The notes beneath the pieces are model-generated. The model was not told the DNA's origin. It did not search any database and was given only the letters and a program-made list of their open reading frames with translations. A DNA stretch of 64,000 bases from Paulownia fortunei. Lineage: Eukaryota > Streptophyta > Magnoliopsida > Lamiales > Paulowniaceae. The translations under genes and the position numbers were made by a program. This document shows positions 12,224 through 22,829 of this stretch, one piece after another; within the stretch, counting starts at the first letter, position 1, and every line of letters begins with the position of its first letter. The stretch is from assembly GCA_019321725.1 (NCBI GenBank), contig CM033109.1, positions 14,973,993 through 15,037,992 on the forward strand, written 5' to 3'.

Positions 12224-13458
12224 TGTAACACCCCCACCACTAAATATAGATATTGGTATAATAATAATTTTGACAAGATAGCACATATGCGTGCTTGTGT
12301 GTATAATCGATTTTCTTTTGTCAAATGTAGTACTTTGAGAAACAGTGTTTTCACACATATAACACTGTATAGAAAAATTACCATTTATATAAAAACACAA
12401 CACCCATCACAATCACGCTATTCTCAGGCTGATTTACTATCAAATTTCAAGAGTTATATAGGACACGATATCCCAAGTTATAATATGATAGACTCCAAAA
12501 TAAAAATAATAGCCTTTACTTTAGAAGAAGTAAGGACATTTTGCATCTTGTAGCCCTTTATATATAGTCAGTAATTTACATAATAATAATGAGAGTAAAA
12601 ATTAGAATATGCCCACAACATAACCCAATAAGTCGTCATCCATGTACATTGATCCTCAGAAATTATAGAAACCCCAACGGCTTGCCCAATAAGTCCATGG
12701 TATCAAGTATCACCAGACTCACCTACAATAAACAAACTATATGAGCTAACGTTCATGAAGTAAAGATTATGTATGTCAAAGAATAATTCACAATATCAAG
12801 TCATGCATCTCAAAATGCTATGCCCATAATGCAATTTCATGCATCAAAACATTTCTATCAAAATCATTTCTTTCTTGGGCCCCTGACCAATGCTACTCTC
12901 CTATGTACCGAAAAGAGCTCTGCACACCACGATAATCCAATGGCCAACAATGATATAAGCATGTAAATCCATGCATACTCATATGCATGCAAATCCAGGC
13001 ATGCGAACTGGCAAATCCATGCATACAACCATGCAAATCCATGCATGCTTCGGTGTACTAGTAGTAGTCAAGAAAATATTTTCCTTTCTCAGAATCATGT
13101 CGTTCAATGCAAGATTTATCACAATACTTGTATATGACACATGCACGTGCCAATGTCCATGTATGTATGCTCAATGGACATGAATGGTAGTAATACGTGC
13201 CCTTTGTTCTGACATTTACTATGTCTATGCATTGTGGTTGCCAATGAATCTTTATTTACCTTTCACTTGGTTGGTGGCTTAGTCTAGATTTGTTCAGTGT
13301 TCCTCTCCATCCTTAGATGTAAAATAGCCTGTAATATTACCCAACATCAAGCACCATTCCCAATTTGGCAAGTTGAAAGCACAAAATCTCATACTAAAAC
13401 CTTAAACACCGAGCTATATAGGTAACAATCAAGCTTTCGCAAGTTAGAACCCAGTATA
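12224..13458 (-). mobile_element. 5' LTR of T-family element G1, 3' portion, minus strand
   Basis: Left edge TGTAACACCCCCACCACTA is the complement of the LTR 3' terminus. The sequence then follows the LTR for 1.2 kb and includes the 'catgcaaatccatgcatac' repeats (about 12958-13050). It is interrupted at 13459 by the terminus of another LTR of the same family (G2). The remaining upstream part of this LTR is not found on the far side of the tandem array, so it was lost. Confidence 0.85.
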
Positions 13459-15388
13459 TGTAACACCCCCATTACTACACAACTAGATATATATTATAAT
13501 TTGACATGATAGAACCTGTGTGCATGCATGGAATATTTTTTTTTTTTAACACTTTAAGAAAAGATAAATCACTTCTTACATGCACAAAATCTCATACTAG
13601 ACCTTAAACACCAAACTATAAGCTAACAATCAAGCTTTCACAAACTAGAACCCAATATAGCCCCTCAAATACCTCAATTTCTCATCTTAAATACATGCAA
13701 AAATCATGTAATTGAAGTATTATAAATCTAATAGCATGTGCCTAATTGTTAACACTCAATAGCAACATGTCTAGGTTGAAACATGCTAAGTGATCAAATG
13801 TGGCAGATTCACATTTTCATATTTTCTTGCTGTCAAGTTTAGTTGCATGATAATTTTAACATCCCTAAGCATATCCAATCACTCCCAAATTTTTACCACA
13901 CTTAGATAACATGTATATAAATTTAACTATATCATAGAATTGCTAAAAATCATGGATATAGCTTTCCAAGTACGGCTCTCTTCATGACATACTGAAACAG
14001 ATTGTTTCCTACCGTTACAGTTTTGCACACTTCATGACATTAATGGTTTTGGCACCATTAAGTATATTCAATCACTCCAACATTTTCACCATACTTAGAT
14101 AACATATATAAGGATATAAATAGGTCATAATATTACCAAAATAATGGATTTAGCTCCCTTAATTCAGTTTCCTTCACAGCACACCAAAACAGATTTTGCT
14201 ATTTTGGCAGTTTGAGTGTTTCTCCAATATCATTCTCTATTTCAATTTCCAACTGATAAAACTTCATTCCAATACTCTTAAATCATATATGGTAATGTAA
14301 ATGATAATAATTATAGGTTTTACTCAACATACCATACACTTTTGAAGCCTAAAACACAAGAAAACAGAAAGATGACAGTTTCTGCCACAAGTATTTCCTA
14401 TTAAGTGTTTGTCATCAAAAACCCTTTCTTTGTGCACCAAAGTCTAACTAAAAACTTCCTAACACCTTTATATGAGATATTGAAATCTTAATAAACAATA
14501 AAACCATTCATAATAATCTGAAAACCAAAGGCAAAACCGTAGATAAGTGTTACCTATGCAGATTTTGAGGTTAACTTGATGGTAATCACTTCTCCTTTGC
14601 TTTTCTTGCTTTTATTTCGACTTGGAATCAATTTGGATCACTTGGAGACCTTAAGGTGTGTGTTTGGAAGATGAAAATGGCTGAAATGAGGGTCTGGTCA
14701 TTGCTTAAGGGTGAAGGGTTTGAGGTGTTAGCTTGAGATGTTAGCTTAAGCTTAATAAGAAAGCATGAGGTGGCAAGTAAATGGCAAATCTGTTTTTCTC
14801 CCTTATCTTGCAGCCCTAATATTGTGTGTCTCACCTATTTTTATTTGGTTGTAACCTATCTTAATCACCATTCATTCCCATAGGTAATTCCTATGTCCGT
14901 TCATTCGATCTCCAAACCGATTCGCATCCGATTCTTAAAAAATTATCTAGTTTGCATTTCTAAAATCATATGCACATATGGGCCTTGTAATATGACACTT
15001 AAATCATATTATATCATGTCCATTATCCCAAGTATGCTAATTTACAAATATATACTTTTGAAATAACTTGATCAAATCAAATTAAACCGTATAAGGTTAC
15101 TAGTAACACTTTTAGCACTTCCAAAATTATAACCTATATATCCCATCTATATCTAATATTGATCCACCTCATTTTCTTCTTATTTCAATATAAAATCAAC
15201 TACTTAGATTAAGAAATTCAATAACTAATACCGTACAAGAGCTTCAGAATTAAGTTTAATAATAAAAATGTCGTATAAAATGAAATAAATTATGCAATGT
15301 CAATAGAAATGCAAATAGCATATAAAATTAACATGTAATGCATGAATCATATTTGGCCATGTGAGTAGTAAGAGGCTCGGGTATCACA
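13459..15388 (-). repeat. LTR1 (3' LTR of G2)
   Basis: TGTAACACCCCCATTACTAC at the left, ...GCTCGGGTATCACA at the right. It pairs with LTR2 at 17983-19908, with roughly 2-3 % difference in the parts I compared. Compared with the full-length LTR at 60118-63016 it lacks about 970 bases (equivalent to 61927-62895) between two TTGTGC runs. LTR2 lacks the same segment, so the shortening predates this insertion. Confidence 0.92.
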
Positions 15389-15401
15389 TCCTCCCCTCCT
15401 T
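15389..15401 (-). other. Polypurine tract of G2
   Basis: The minus strand reads AAGGAGGGGAGGA immediately before LTR1, in the standard place for plus-strand priming. Confidence 0.85.
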
Positions 15402-15550
15402 ATAAAAATTTTGTCCCCGAAATTTCACTTACCGAAAAAGTTCCGGATACTTAGTTCTTATTTCATCCACCATTTCCCAAGTGGCCTCTTCTATCAATTG
15501 GTTTCTCCATAACACTTTAACCAATGGAATCTATTTATTTCTCAGCTGCT
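15402..15550 (-). pseudogene. Chromodomain-tail fragment of G2
   Basis: Last part of the pol C-terminus (WRNQLIEEATWE-like, then the Glu-Phe end), equivalent to 19922-20085. It is joined out of context to RT at about 15550 through the shared Lys-Gln-Leu codons. Tails of this kind in chromoviruses (EATWE motif) belong to the chromodomain that contacts histone marks. Confidence 0.75.
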
Positions 15551-16318
15551 TCACTTTCAGGACCTCTAGTACTTGTGTTAAATGTGCGGCATGCTCTTCT
15601 TTAGTTCTGGAGTAAACTAGAATGTCATCTATGAACACAATAACAAATTTATCCAGAAATTCTTTAAACACTCTGTTCATCAGATCCATGAATGCTGCTG
15701 AAGCGTTAGTCAATCCAAATGACATCACCAAAAATTCATAGTGCCCATATCTTGTACTAAATGCCGTCTTGGGGATATCCTCTTCCTTTATTTTCAATTG
15801 ATGGTACCCAAAGCGTAAGTCAATCTTTGAAAATATTGCGGCACCCTAAAGCTGGTCAAATAAATCATCGATTCTGGGTAATGGATACTTATTCTTAATT
15901 GTGACCCTATTCAACTCTCGATAATCGATGCACAGTCTCATGGTGCCATCCTTCTTACGTACAAATAGAACTGGTGCTCCCCAAGGTCAAAAGCTCGGTC
16001 TGATGAATCCCTTGTCCAACAAGTCCTGTAATTGTACTTTCAATTCTTTCAACTCCAAGGGAGCCATTCTGTAAGGAGTTTTAGAAATTGGAGGCGTTCC
16101 TGGTTGTATGTCAATAACAAACTCTATTTAACGATCTGGTGGCAGTCCCGGAAGATCATCTGGAAATACTTCAGTATATTCCCGTACCACTGGTATTTCA
16201 CTCAGAGTTGGTGGGTGTTGTTCCTCAATGTTCATGACACTCACCAAGTACCCTTCGCAACCATCATCGAGTAATCGTTGTGCCTTCACTATTGAAATCA
16301 TAGGGAATCTGAAATTCT
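15551..16318 (-). pseudogene. Gypsy reverse transcriptase, N-terminal two thirds (G2)
   Basis: RT copies the element RNA into cDNA. Visible in minus-strand order are the linker VFPDDLPGLPPDR (near 16130-16180), the palm start with [16 protein letters not shown] (about 15915-15965), a [14 protein letters not shown] stretch at about 15770, [18 protein letters not shown], and the FIDDILVYS active site at about 15610-15640, where both Asp are kept. The frame is interrupted by several stops between 15798 and 16127. The domain ends abruptly after [13 protein letters not shown] because of the internal deletion. The missing thumb and connection are found in the neighbouring partial element at 21896-22233. 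Confidence 0.88.
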
Positions 16319-16700
16319 TCACAATGCTGGCAAATGTGAAAGACTCTTTCCAGAAAGTTGAAATGTCACCGTCTTTTCCTTACAGTTGATAGTAGCCCCA
16401 TACTTTGACAACCAATCCATGCCCAAAACAACATCGTAATCATTCATATCCAGTACAATCAAATCAGCATGTAATTCTCTACCTTCAACAAGTATAGCAC
16501 AAGCTCTCAAAATCCGATCAGTTTGTCTAGCATCTCCAGAGGGAACTGTTACATTATAACTGATTTCTGCTACATCTGGTATTCTACCCAGCCTCTTCAC
16601 GTACTCAGTGGATGTAAATAAATGCGTAGCTCCAGAATCAAATAATACAAGTATTGGAACACTAGAAATATAAAGTGTACCATTACCACCGATGAATTTG
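16319..16700 (-). pseudogene. Gypsy aspartic protease (G2)
   Basis: Retropepsin-type protease that would cleave the gag-pol polyprotein. The catalytic Asp-Ser-Gly-Ala-Thr lies at about 16628-16640. The downstream flap and second half read DLIVLDMNDYDVVLGMDWL, the hallmark sequence of plant Ty3/gypsy proteases, inside the open frame 16319-16600. The active site lies in a different frame from the gag C-terminus because of a shift near 16700, so the polyprotein could not be made intact from this copy. Confidence 0.85.
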
Positions 16701-17811
16701 CTTCTGCATCCACCCTGGTCATGGTGAACACCTTGGCTGGTACATTCTTTTGGCTGGTCTGATTCTGTTTACATGGGCAAAATTTAGCAATATGTCCTGG
16801 TATTCCACATCGAAAATACGTCTTGGTATCTATATAGCAGCCTCCAGTATATCGATTACCACATTTCTGACATACAGCTTTTGGCATCAGTGCTTTTCCT
16901 TATTCGACCTGTGGCCTCTTATTTTGACCTTCTTGTTGTTGGCCTTGTTCTCCTTGAAATTTAAATCCTGGCTTCTGTATTTGGATCGGCCTCTGCATTT
17001 GGACCGGCCTCTTTTGCCCCACAGTCCATCTCTGTCCCTGCTGTCTGAATTGCTGTCGAGCCTCTTGTGCACGAGCGATTCTCAATTCAGCCTGTTCTGC
17101 TACTAGTGCCCTCTCAGCTACCTGTGAAAATGTCACCCCTTGAGTACCCGCCATATTCACATCCCGGTATAACTCTGGCCTCAAACCTTCTTGAAATCTT
17201 GCTACTTTAAGTGCTTCAGTGCTGACCATGTGCGTAGCGAACCTGGACAGTTGTTCAAATTTACGAATATATTCCCCAATAGTCATTGCTCCTTGTCGCA
17301 GTTGTATAAACTCATTCATTTTCATCATGCGAACTGGGGCCTTGAAATATTTATTTCGGAATAACTCCTTGAATCTGTCCCAGCTCATGGTAGTAATGTC
17401 CTCTATGCTGCTGATCATGTCCCACTAATGGCCTGTACTACCGCGAAGCATGAAAGTGGCACACATTACCCTCTCCTCTACTGGCACCCTACTATACTGG
17501 AACATGTTTTCTAGGGTCCTCAACCAGTCCTCTGCAGCGGTAGGATCAATCGCATCCTCAAATGTTGGGGGATCCAGCTTCCTAAATCGTTCTCCCACCA
17601 TATATATATAGTCCGCCCGCTGTTGGTTTACCTCCACCCGTGGTTGTTCACCATTATCTCTTTATCAAATCAGTTGCTGAATTTGCTCGGACTGTCGTTC
17701 AATTAACTCTGTTAATTGGTTAATCATGGTATCTCGATCATTAACCGGGGTGGGTATCTTATTTCTCTATGCTCTGGCACCACCACTGCTCTCACCACGA
17801 GTTCTCACCAT
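16701..17811 (-). pseudogene. Gypsy gag (capsid and nucleocapsid), G2
   Basis: Structural protein that packages element RNA. I place the start at the ATG at 17811 (MVRTRGESSGG), downstream of the PBS and leader. The capsid domain spans about 16950-17640, with DPTAAEDWLRTLENMF near the front and a later EYIRKFEQLSRFA stretch. A Gln/Arg-rich linker and a zinc knuckle (FRCGIPGHIAKFCP) follow, and the knuckle's first Cys is replaced by Tyr. Stops fall near 17770, 17665, 17422 and 16897, and a frameshift follows the knuckle. Apart from these breaks the sequence is well kept, so this is one of the younger elements in the window. Confidence 0.9.
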
Positions 17812-17965
17812 TTTGCAGTGCTATTTTACACAAGTTTGACAACATATGGCCAATATAATTCATGGAATATGTAAGGCAATATATGATAATGTAAAACTTA
17901 CTGGCGTGGCTGCGCTCCGCAAGTTCTAAGATCATGTACATGGACAGTCTACAAAATCAAGACCT
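17812..17965 (-). other. Leader of G2
   Basis: Untranslated leader between the primer-binding site and the gag ATG, about 150 bases, shared with G1 (12125-12206). I see no further structure. Confidence 0.7.
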
Positions 17966-17979
17966 GGGCTCTGATACCA
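17966..17979 (-). promoter_or_regulatory. Primer-binding site of G2 (tRNA-iMet)
   Basis: The minus strand reads TGGTATCAGAGCCC, with a 3-base spacer (GAG) from LTR2. It is an exact match to the 12 bases TGGTATCAGAGC of plant initiator-Met tRNA primer sites. Confidence 0.92.
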
Positions 17980-17982
17980 CTC

Positions 17983-19908
17983 TGTAACACCCCCATTACT
18001 ACACAACTAGATATATATTATAATTTGACATAATAGAACCTGTGTGCATGCATGGAATATTTTTTTTTAACACTTTAAGAAAAGATAAATCACTTCTTAA
18101 ATGCACAAAATCTCATACTAGACCTTAAACACCAAACTATAAGCTAACAATCAAGCTTTCACAAACTAGAACCCAATATAGCCCCTCAAATACCTCAATT
18201 TCTCATCTTAAATACATGGAAACATCATGTGATTGAAGTATTATAAATCTAATAGCATGTGCCTAATTGTTAACACTCAATAGCAACATGTCTAGGTTGA
18301 AACATGCTAAGTGATCAATGTGGCAGATTCACATTCTCATATTTTCTTGCTGTCAAGTTTAGTTGCATGATAATTTTAACATCCCTAAGCATATCCAATC
18401 ACTCCAAATTTTTACCACACTTAGATAACATGTATATAAATGTAACTATCTCATAGAATTGCTAAAAATCACGGATATAGCTTTCCAAGTTCGGCTCTCT
18501 TCACGACATACTGAAACAGATTGTTTCCTACCGTTACAGTTTTGCACACTTCATGACATTAATGGTTTTGGCACCATTAAGTATATTCAATCACTCCAAA
18601 ATTTTCACCATACTTAGATAACATATATAAGGATATAAATAGGTCATAATATTACCAAAAAAATGGATTTAGCTCCTTTAATTCAGTTTCCTTCACAGCA
18701 CACCAAAACAGATTTTGCTATTTTGGCAGTTTGAGTGTTTCTCCAATATCATTCTCTATTTCAATTTCCAACTGATAAAACTTGATTCCAATAATCTTAA
18801 ATCATATATGGTAATGTAAATGATAATAATTATAGGTTTTATTCAACATACCATACACTTTTGAAGCCTAAAACACAAGAAAACAGTAAGATGACAGTTT
18901 CTGCCACAAGTATTTCCTATTAAGTGTTTGTCATCAAAAACCCTTTCTTTGTGCACCAAAGTCTAACTAAAAACTTCCTAACACCTTTATATGAGATATT
19001 GAAATCTTAATAAACAATAAAACCATTAATAATAATCTGAAAACTAAAGGCAAAACCGTAGATAAGTGTTACCTATGCAGATTTTGAGGTTAACTTGATG
19101 GTAATCACTTCTCCTTTGCTTTTCTTGCTTTTATTTCGACTTGGAATCAATTTGGATCACTTGGAGACCTTAAGGTGTGTGTTTGGAAGATGAAAATGGC
19201 TGAAATGAAGGTCTGGTCATTGCTTAAGGGTGAAGGGGTTGAGGTGTTAGCTTGAGATGTTAGCTTAAGCTTAATAAGAAAGCATGAGGTGGCAAGTGAA
19301 TAGAAAATCTGATTTTCTCCCTTATCTTGCAGCCCTAATCTTGTGTGTCTCACCTATTTTTATTTGGTTGTAACCTATCTTAATCACCATTCATTCCCAT
19401 AGGTAATTCCTATGTCCGTTCATTCGATCTCCAAACCGATTCGCATCTGATTCTTAAAGAATTATCTACTTTGCATTTCTAAAATCATATGCACATATGG
19501 GCCTTGTAATATGACACTTAAATCACATTATATCATCTCCAATATCCCAAGTATGCTAATTTACAAATATATACTTTTGAAATAACTTGATCAAATTAAA
19601 TTAAACCGTATAAGCTTACTAGTAACACTTTTAACACTTCCAAAATTATAACCTATATATCCCATCTATATCTAATATTGATCCACCTCATTTTATTCTT
19701 ATTTCAATATAAAACCAACTACTTAGATTAGGAAATTCAATAACTAATATCGTGCAAGAGCTTCAAAATTAAGTTTAATATTCAAGAATGTCGTATAAAA
19801 TGAAATAAATTATGCAATGTCAATAGAAATGCAAATAGCATATAAAATTAACACGTAATGCATGAATTATATTTGGCCATGTGAGTAGTAAGAGGCTCGG
19901 GTATCACA
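17983..19908 (-). repeat. LTR2 (5' LTR of G2, also flanking G3)
   Basis: Left edge TGTAACACCCCCATTACTAC, right edge GCTCGGGTATCACA. It serves as 5' LTR for G2 on its left. It also sits exactly where the 3' LTR of the second internal region G3 should be, because a PPT follows at 19909. It has the same 970-base shortening as LTR1. Confidence 0.92.
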
Positions 19909-19921
19909 TCCTCCCCTCCTT
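19909..19921 (-). other. Polypurine tract of partial element G3
   Basis: AAGGAGGGGAGGA on the minus strand, directly before LTR2. It shows that LTR2 acts as the 3' LTR of the second internal region. Confidence 0.85.
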
Positions 19922-20088
19922 ATAAAAATTTCATCCCCGAAATTTCCCTTACCGAAAAGTTCAGGATACTTAGTTCTCATTTCATCCTCCCTTTCCCAAG
20001 TGGCCTCTTCTACTAATTGGTTTCTCCATAACACTTTAACCAATGGACTCTGTTTATTTCTTAGCTGCTTCACTTCTCGTAATAAAAT
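19922..20088 (-). pseudogene. Chromodomain tail of pol (G3)
   Basis: C-terminal chromodomain of the integrase. Residues VKVLWRNQLVEEATWERED are followed by MRTKYPELF, the usual end of Tekay/Del-type chromovirus pol. The open frame spans 19867-20073, and its last codons run into the LTR. The piece belongs to the same pol as 20089-20676 but is separated from it by a stop. This motif is the main reason for calling family T a chromovirus with long LTRs. Confidence 0.87.
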
Positions 20089-21490
20089 CTATACAGTCTT
20101 TTCTTCGTAGCTCAAATCTGCCTTTAATTCCACTAGTTCATTCTTCAGAATGTGAGAAGGATTAGCAATATATTTCCTCAGCATAGACACATGAAATACA
20201 TTGTGTATTTGGGACATAGATGTTGGCAGATCTAGTCTGTAAGAAACATCACCAATTCTTTCAATCACCGAGAATGGGCCAATGTATCTGGGACTCAATT
20301 TTCCTTTCTTCCCAAACCGCATGATGCCCTTCATTGGTGCTACTTTCAAAAACACCTGATCTCCTATCGCAAACTCCAATGCCCTTCTTCGTCGATCTGC
20401 ATAACTTTTCTGTCGATTTTGGGCAGTTTGCATTCTTTGTCGAATCTGTAACACGGCTTCTGTCATCTCTCGAATCATATCTTGGCCCAAAAGTTTCTTC
20501 TCACCAACTTCATCCCAGTGTATCGGAGACCTACATTTTCTACCATACAATGCTTCATAGGGAGCCATTCTAATGCGAGTCTGATAGCTGTTGTTGTACG
20601 AAAACTCCACCAAAGGTAGGAATTTACTCCACTGACCTTGGAAGTCTAATACACAGGCTCTAAGCATATCCTCCAATGTCTGTATTGTTCGTTCAGATTA
20701 CCCATCCGTCTGAGGATGATATGTTGTACTGAATGATAATTGTGTTCCCAAAGCTTTGTGTAAACTCCTCCAAAAAGTAGACAAAAATCTTGAATCTCTA
20801 TCAGAAACAATAGACAATGGCACACCATGAAGTCTGACAATCTCCTGAATGTATAATTGGGCATAGCGATCCATGGAATAGGTAGAACATATGGGAAGGA
20901 AATGAGCAGACTTGGTCAATCTATTGACGATAACCCAAATAGCATCATGACTCTTAGTAGTCTTTGGCAAACCAGTTACGAAATCCATGGTGATCTTTCC
21001 CATTTCCATTCTAGAATAAGTAGAGGTTGTAAAGTCCCTGCGGGTCTTTGATGTTCGGCCTTTATTTGATGACATGTTAAACATTGCTCCACATGTTGGG
21101 CGATGTTCTTTTTCATACCCGGCCACCAATAATGCATTTTCAAGTCTCTATACATCTTGGTAGCCCCTGGATGTACTGAATAAGGGGTTGAATGTGCCTC
21201 TTTTAAAATATCTTCCTGAATGTTATCAATATTTGGCACATAAAACCGCCGTCTAAATTGTAAAATATCATTCTGAGTCATCTCAAATTCAGGAGACTTC
21301 CCTGTAGCAACATATTTTCTCATATTGATGAGATATTCATCATCTCGCTGTCCCTGTTTGATCCTATCAATTAGCGTAGGCTGAAGCATCAGGGCTGCCA
21401 ACTTTGCCTCTATTACTCCTATTTGTAAAATCTCTATATTCATTTTCTTCAACTCATTTAGTTTCGGTTTTTGAATTAAAGCCATAGCCA
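20089..21490 (-). pseudogene. Gypsy integrase (G3), nearly complete but broken
   Basis: Integrase with all parts in order on the minus strand. The HHCC zinc domain ([18 protein letters not shown], then [11 protein letters not shown]) is at about 21085-21215. In the catalytic core the first Asp is in MDFVTGLPK and the second in IVSDRDSRF. The third residue (Glu) is in SERTIQTLEDML near 20680, just after a stop that replaces the Gln codon following YHPQTDG. A C-terminal region follows with the GPF motif (SPRYIGPFSVIERIG). The core and zinc domain lie in different frames near 21000-21050. Integrase joins cDNA to chromosomal DNA. One nonsense change and one frameshift separate this copy from an intact reading frame. 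Confidence 0.9.
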
Positions 21491-21895
21491 TTGTACTTTG
21501 TGTGGATTTCCGGCTCAATGCATCAGCTACAACGTTGGCTTTACCGGGGTGGTAATTGATCACACAATTATAATCTTTTACCAGTTCTAGCCATCTTCGC
21601 TACCGCATATTCAACTCTTTCTGTGTGAAGAAGTATTTAAGGCTCTTGTGATCAGTATAGATCTCACACCGTTCACCATATAAATAGTGCCTCCATATTT
21701 TAAGCGCAAATACTACAGCAGCAAGTTCCAAGTCGTGCGTGGGGTAATTCTTTTCGTACTCTTTAAGTTACCTGGATGCATACGCAATTACTTTGCCATT
21801 CTGCATCAGTACACATCCTAATCCATTCTTCGACGCGTCACTGTAAATTACGAATCCTCCCGTACCTGATGGAATTGAGAGAATAGGTGCTGAAG
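21491..21895 (-). pseudogene. Gypsy RNase H (G3)
   Basis: RNase H domain that would degrade the RNA template. The C-terminal hallmark NYHPGKANVVADALSRK is clear at about 21505-21560. The upstream part, with its DASKNGLG- and [15 protein letters not shown] stretches, is recognisable on the minus strand but interrupted by stops near 21600 and 21770. It sits between RT thumb and integrase, the normal gypsy order. Confidence 0.8.
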
Positions 21896-22233
21896 TCAGC
21901 CTTTTTTCAGCTCCTGGTCTGTCCATCTAAACATCACCCCTTTTCTGGTTAATTGTGTCAATGGCATTGCAATCTTGGAGAACCCCTCCACAAATCTTCG
22001 GTAATATCCAGCTAAACCCAAAAAACTGCGCACCTCTGAAGGATTAGTAGGTTGCATCCAGTTGTTGATAGCTTCAACTTTACTTGGATCTACTGATATT
22101 CCCGCTCCTGATATAACATGCCCCAAGAATACCACACGATCCAACCAGAACTTGCATTTCGTGAATTTGGCGTATAACTGCTTCACTTTCAGGACCTCTA
22201 GTACTTGTGTTAAATGTGCGGCATGCTCTTCTT
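21896..22233 (-). pseudogene. Gypsy RT thumb and connection (G3), truncated at its N-terminal side
   Basis: Contains [23 protein letters not shown], then [15 protein letters not shown], both standard landmarks after the RT active site. On the minus strand it starts abruptly in [15 protein letters not shown], with LTR sequence directly before it at 22234. RT palm, protease, gag, leader and PBS are therefore absent. About 55 bases (22179-22233) overlap with the end of the G2 RT piece (about 15548-15602). Otherwise the two partial elements hold different parts of gag-pol. Confidence 0.88.
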
Positions 22234-22254
22234 AACCTGTGTGCATGCATGGAA

Positions 22255-22280
22255 TATTTATTTATTTATTTATTTATTTT
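22255..22280. repeat. (TTTA)n microsatellite
   Basis: About six TTTA units inside LTR3. They replace the poly-T run seen at the same place in LTR1 and LTR2. Confidence 0.9.
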
Positions 22281-22637
22281 TAACATTTTAAGAAAAGCTA
22301 AATCACTTCTTACATACACAACCCTGTTTAAAATAGAAGGATCAGTATTTATATAAAAACACAACACCCATAACTACCACAATATTTACATACTTATTTA
22401 CAGTAAAGTTTTAAAAAGAGAAATATAGTACCAATCTAAAAACAGCCGACCAACCAGCCAAAGATGCTTCAAGCATCGTCGTACTCACCTACAATGCATA
22501 AACTATATGAGCTAACGCTCAGCAAGTAAAGATTATGCATGTCAAAGAATAATCCACAATATCAAGTCATGCAACTCAACATGCTATGCTCACAATGCAA
22601 TTTTATGCATCAAAATATTTCTCTCAAAATCATTTCT

Positions 22638-22829
22638 GGATTTGCAGAGATTAGAGCTTGAAATTGTACCTAAAGGGAAAAAGTGTTTATTGTCAGCCTT
22701 AGTGTTGAGACCTGCACTTCAAGATAGAATTAGAGAAGGTCAAAAGGTGGACATGCATTTGTGTAGATTGAAAAGAATGATTGAGGCTAGAAAGAGGCCA
22801 GACTTCTCTATTACTGATGATGGGATTAT
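22638..22829 (+). pseudogene. Foreign gypsy pol fragment (RNase H-integrase linker) inside LTR3
   Basis: Plus-strand open segment of 64 codons, in opposite orientation to the surrounding LTR. It reads ELEIVPKGKKCLLSALVLRP, then LQDRIREGQKVD, and ends ITDDGII. This is the linker between RNase H and the integrase zinc domain of a Ty3/gypsy element; the equivalent G3 segment (MLQPTLIDRIKQGQRDDEY) is clearly a different sequence. The edges are abrupt: the left breaks off after 'caaaatcatttct' and the right resumes at 'taataagaaagcatgaggt'. It looks like filler DNA that replaced about 1.5-2 kb of LTR. Confidence 0.8.

Larger units (their letters stand above)
13459..19908 (-). mobile_element. T-family Ty3/gypsy (Tekay/Del-like) element G2, two LTRs, internally deleted
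   Basis: Element with two LTRs of 1930 and 1926 bases. Between them lie, in minus-strand order, PBS, gag, protease, the front of RT, then a jump to the last codons of the chromodomain tail and a PPT. The jump removes the rest of RT, RNase H, integrase and most of the chromodomain. The junction at about 15550 sits in 'ctgcttcactt', a run present at both parental sites (20067 and 22180), so a microhomology-guided deletion is likely. The bases after the right LTR (19909 on) are not a target-site repeat but a second internal region. Confidence 0.9.

Noticed and set aside
12146..12553. 135-codon plus-strand open frame
   Set aside because: It runs from the G1 leader across the primer site into the LTR, antisense to the element. 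It has no domain and looks like a chance opening.
13459..19908. A clean target-site duplication for G2
   Set aside because: The five bases left of LTR1 (GTATA) are not found right of LTR2 (TCCTC, a polypurine tract) or right of LTR3 (TTTGC).
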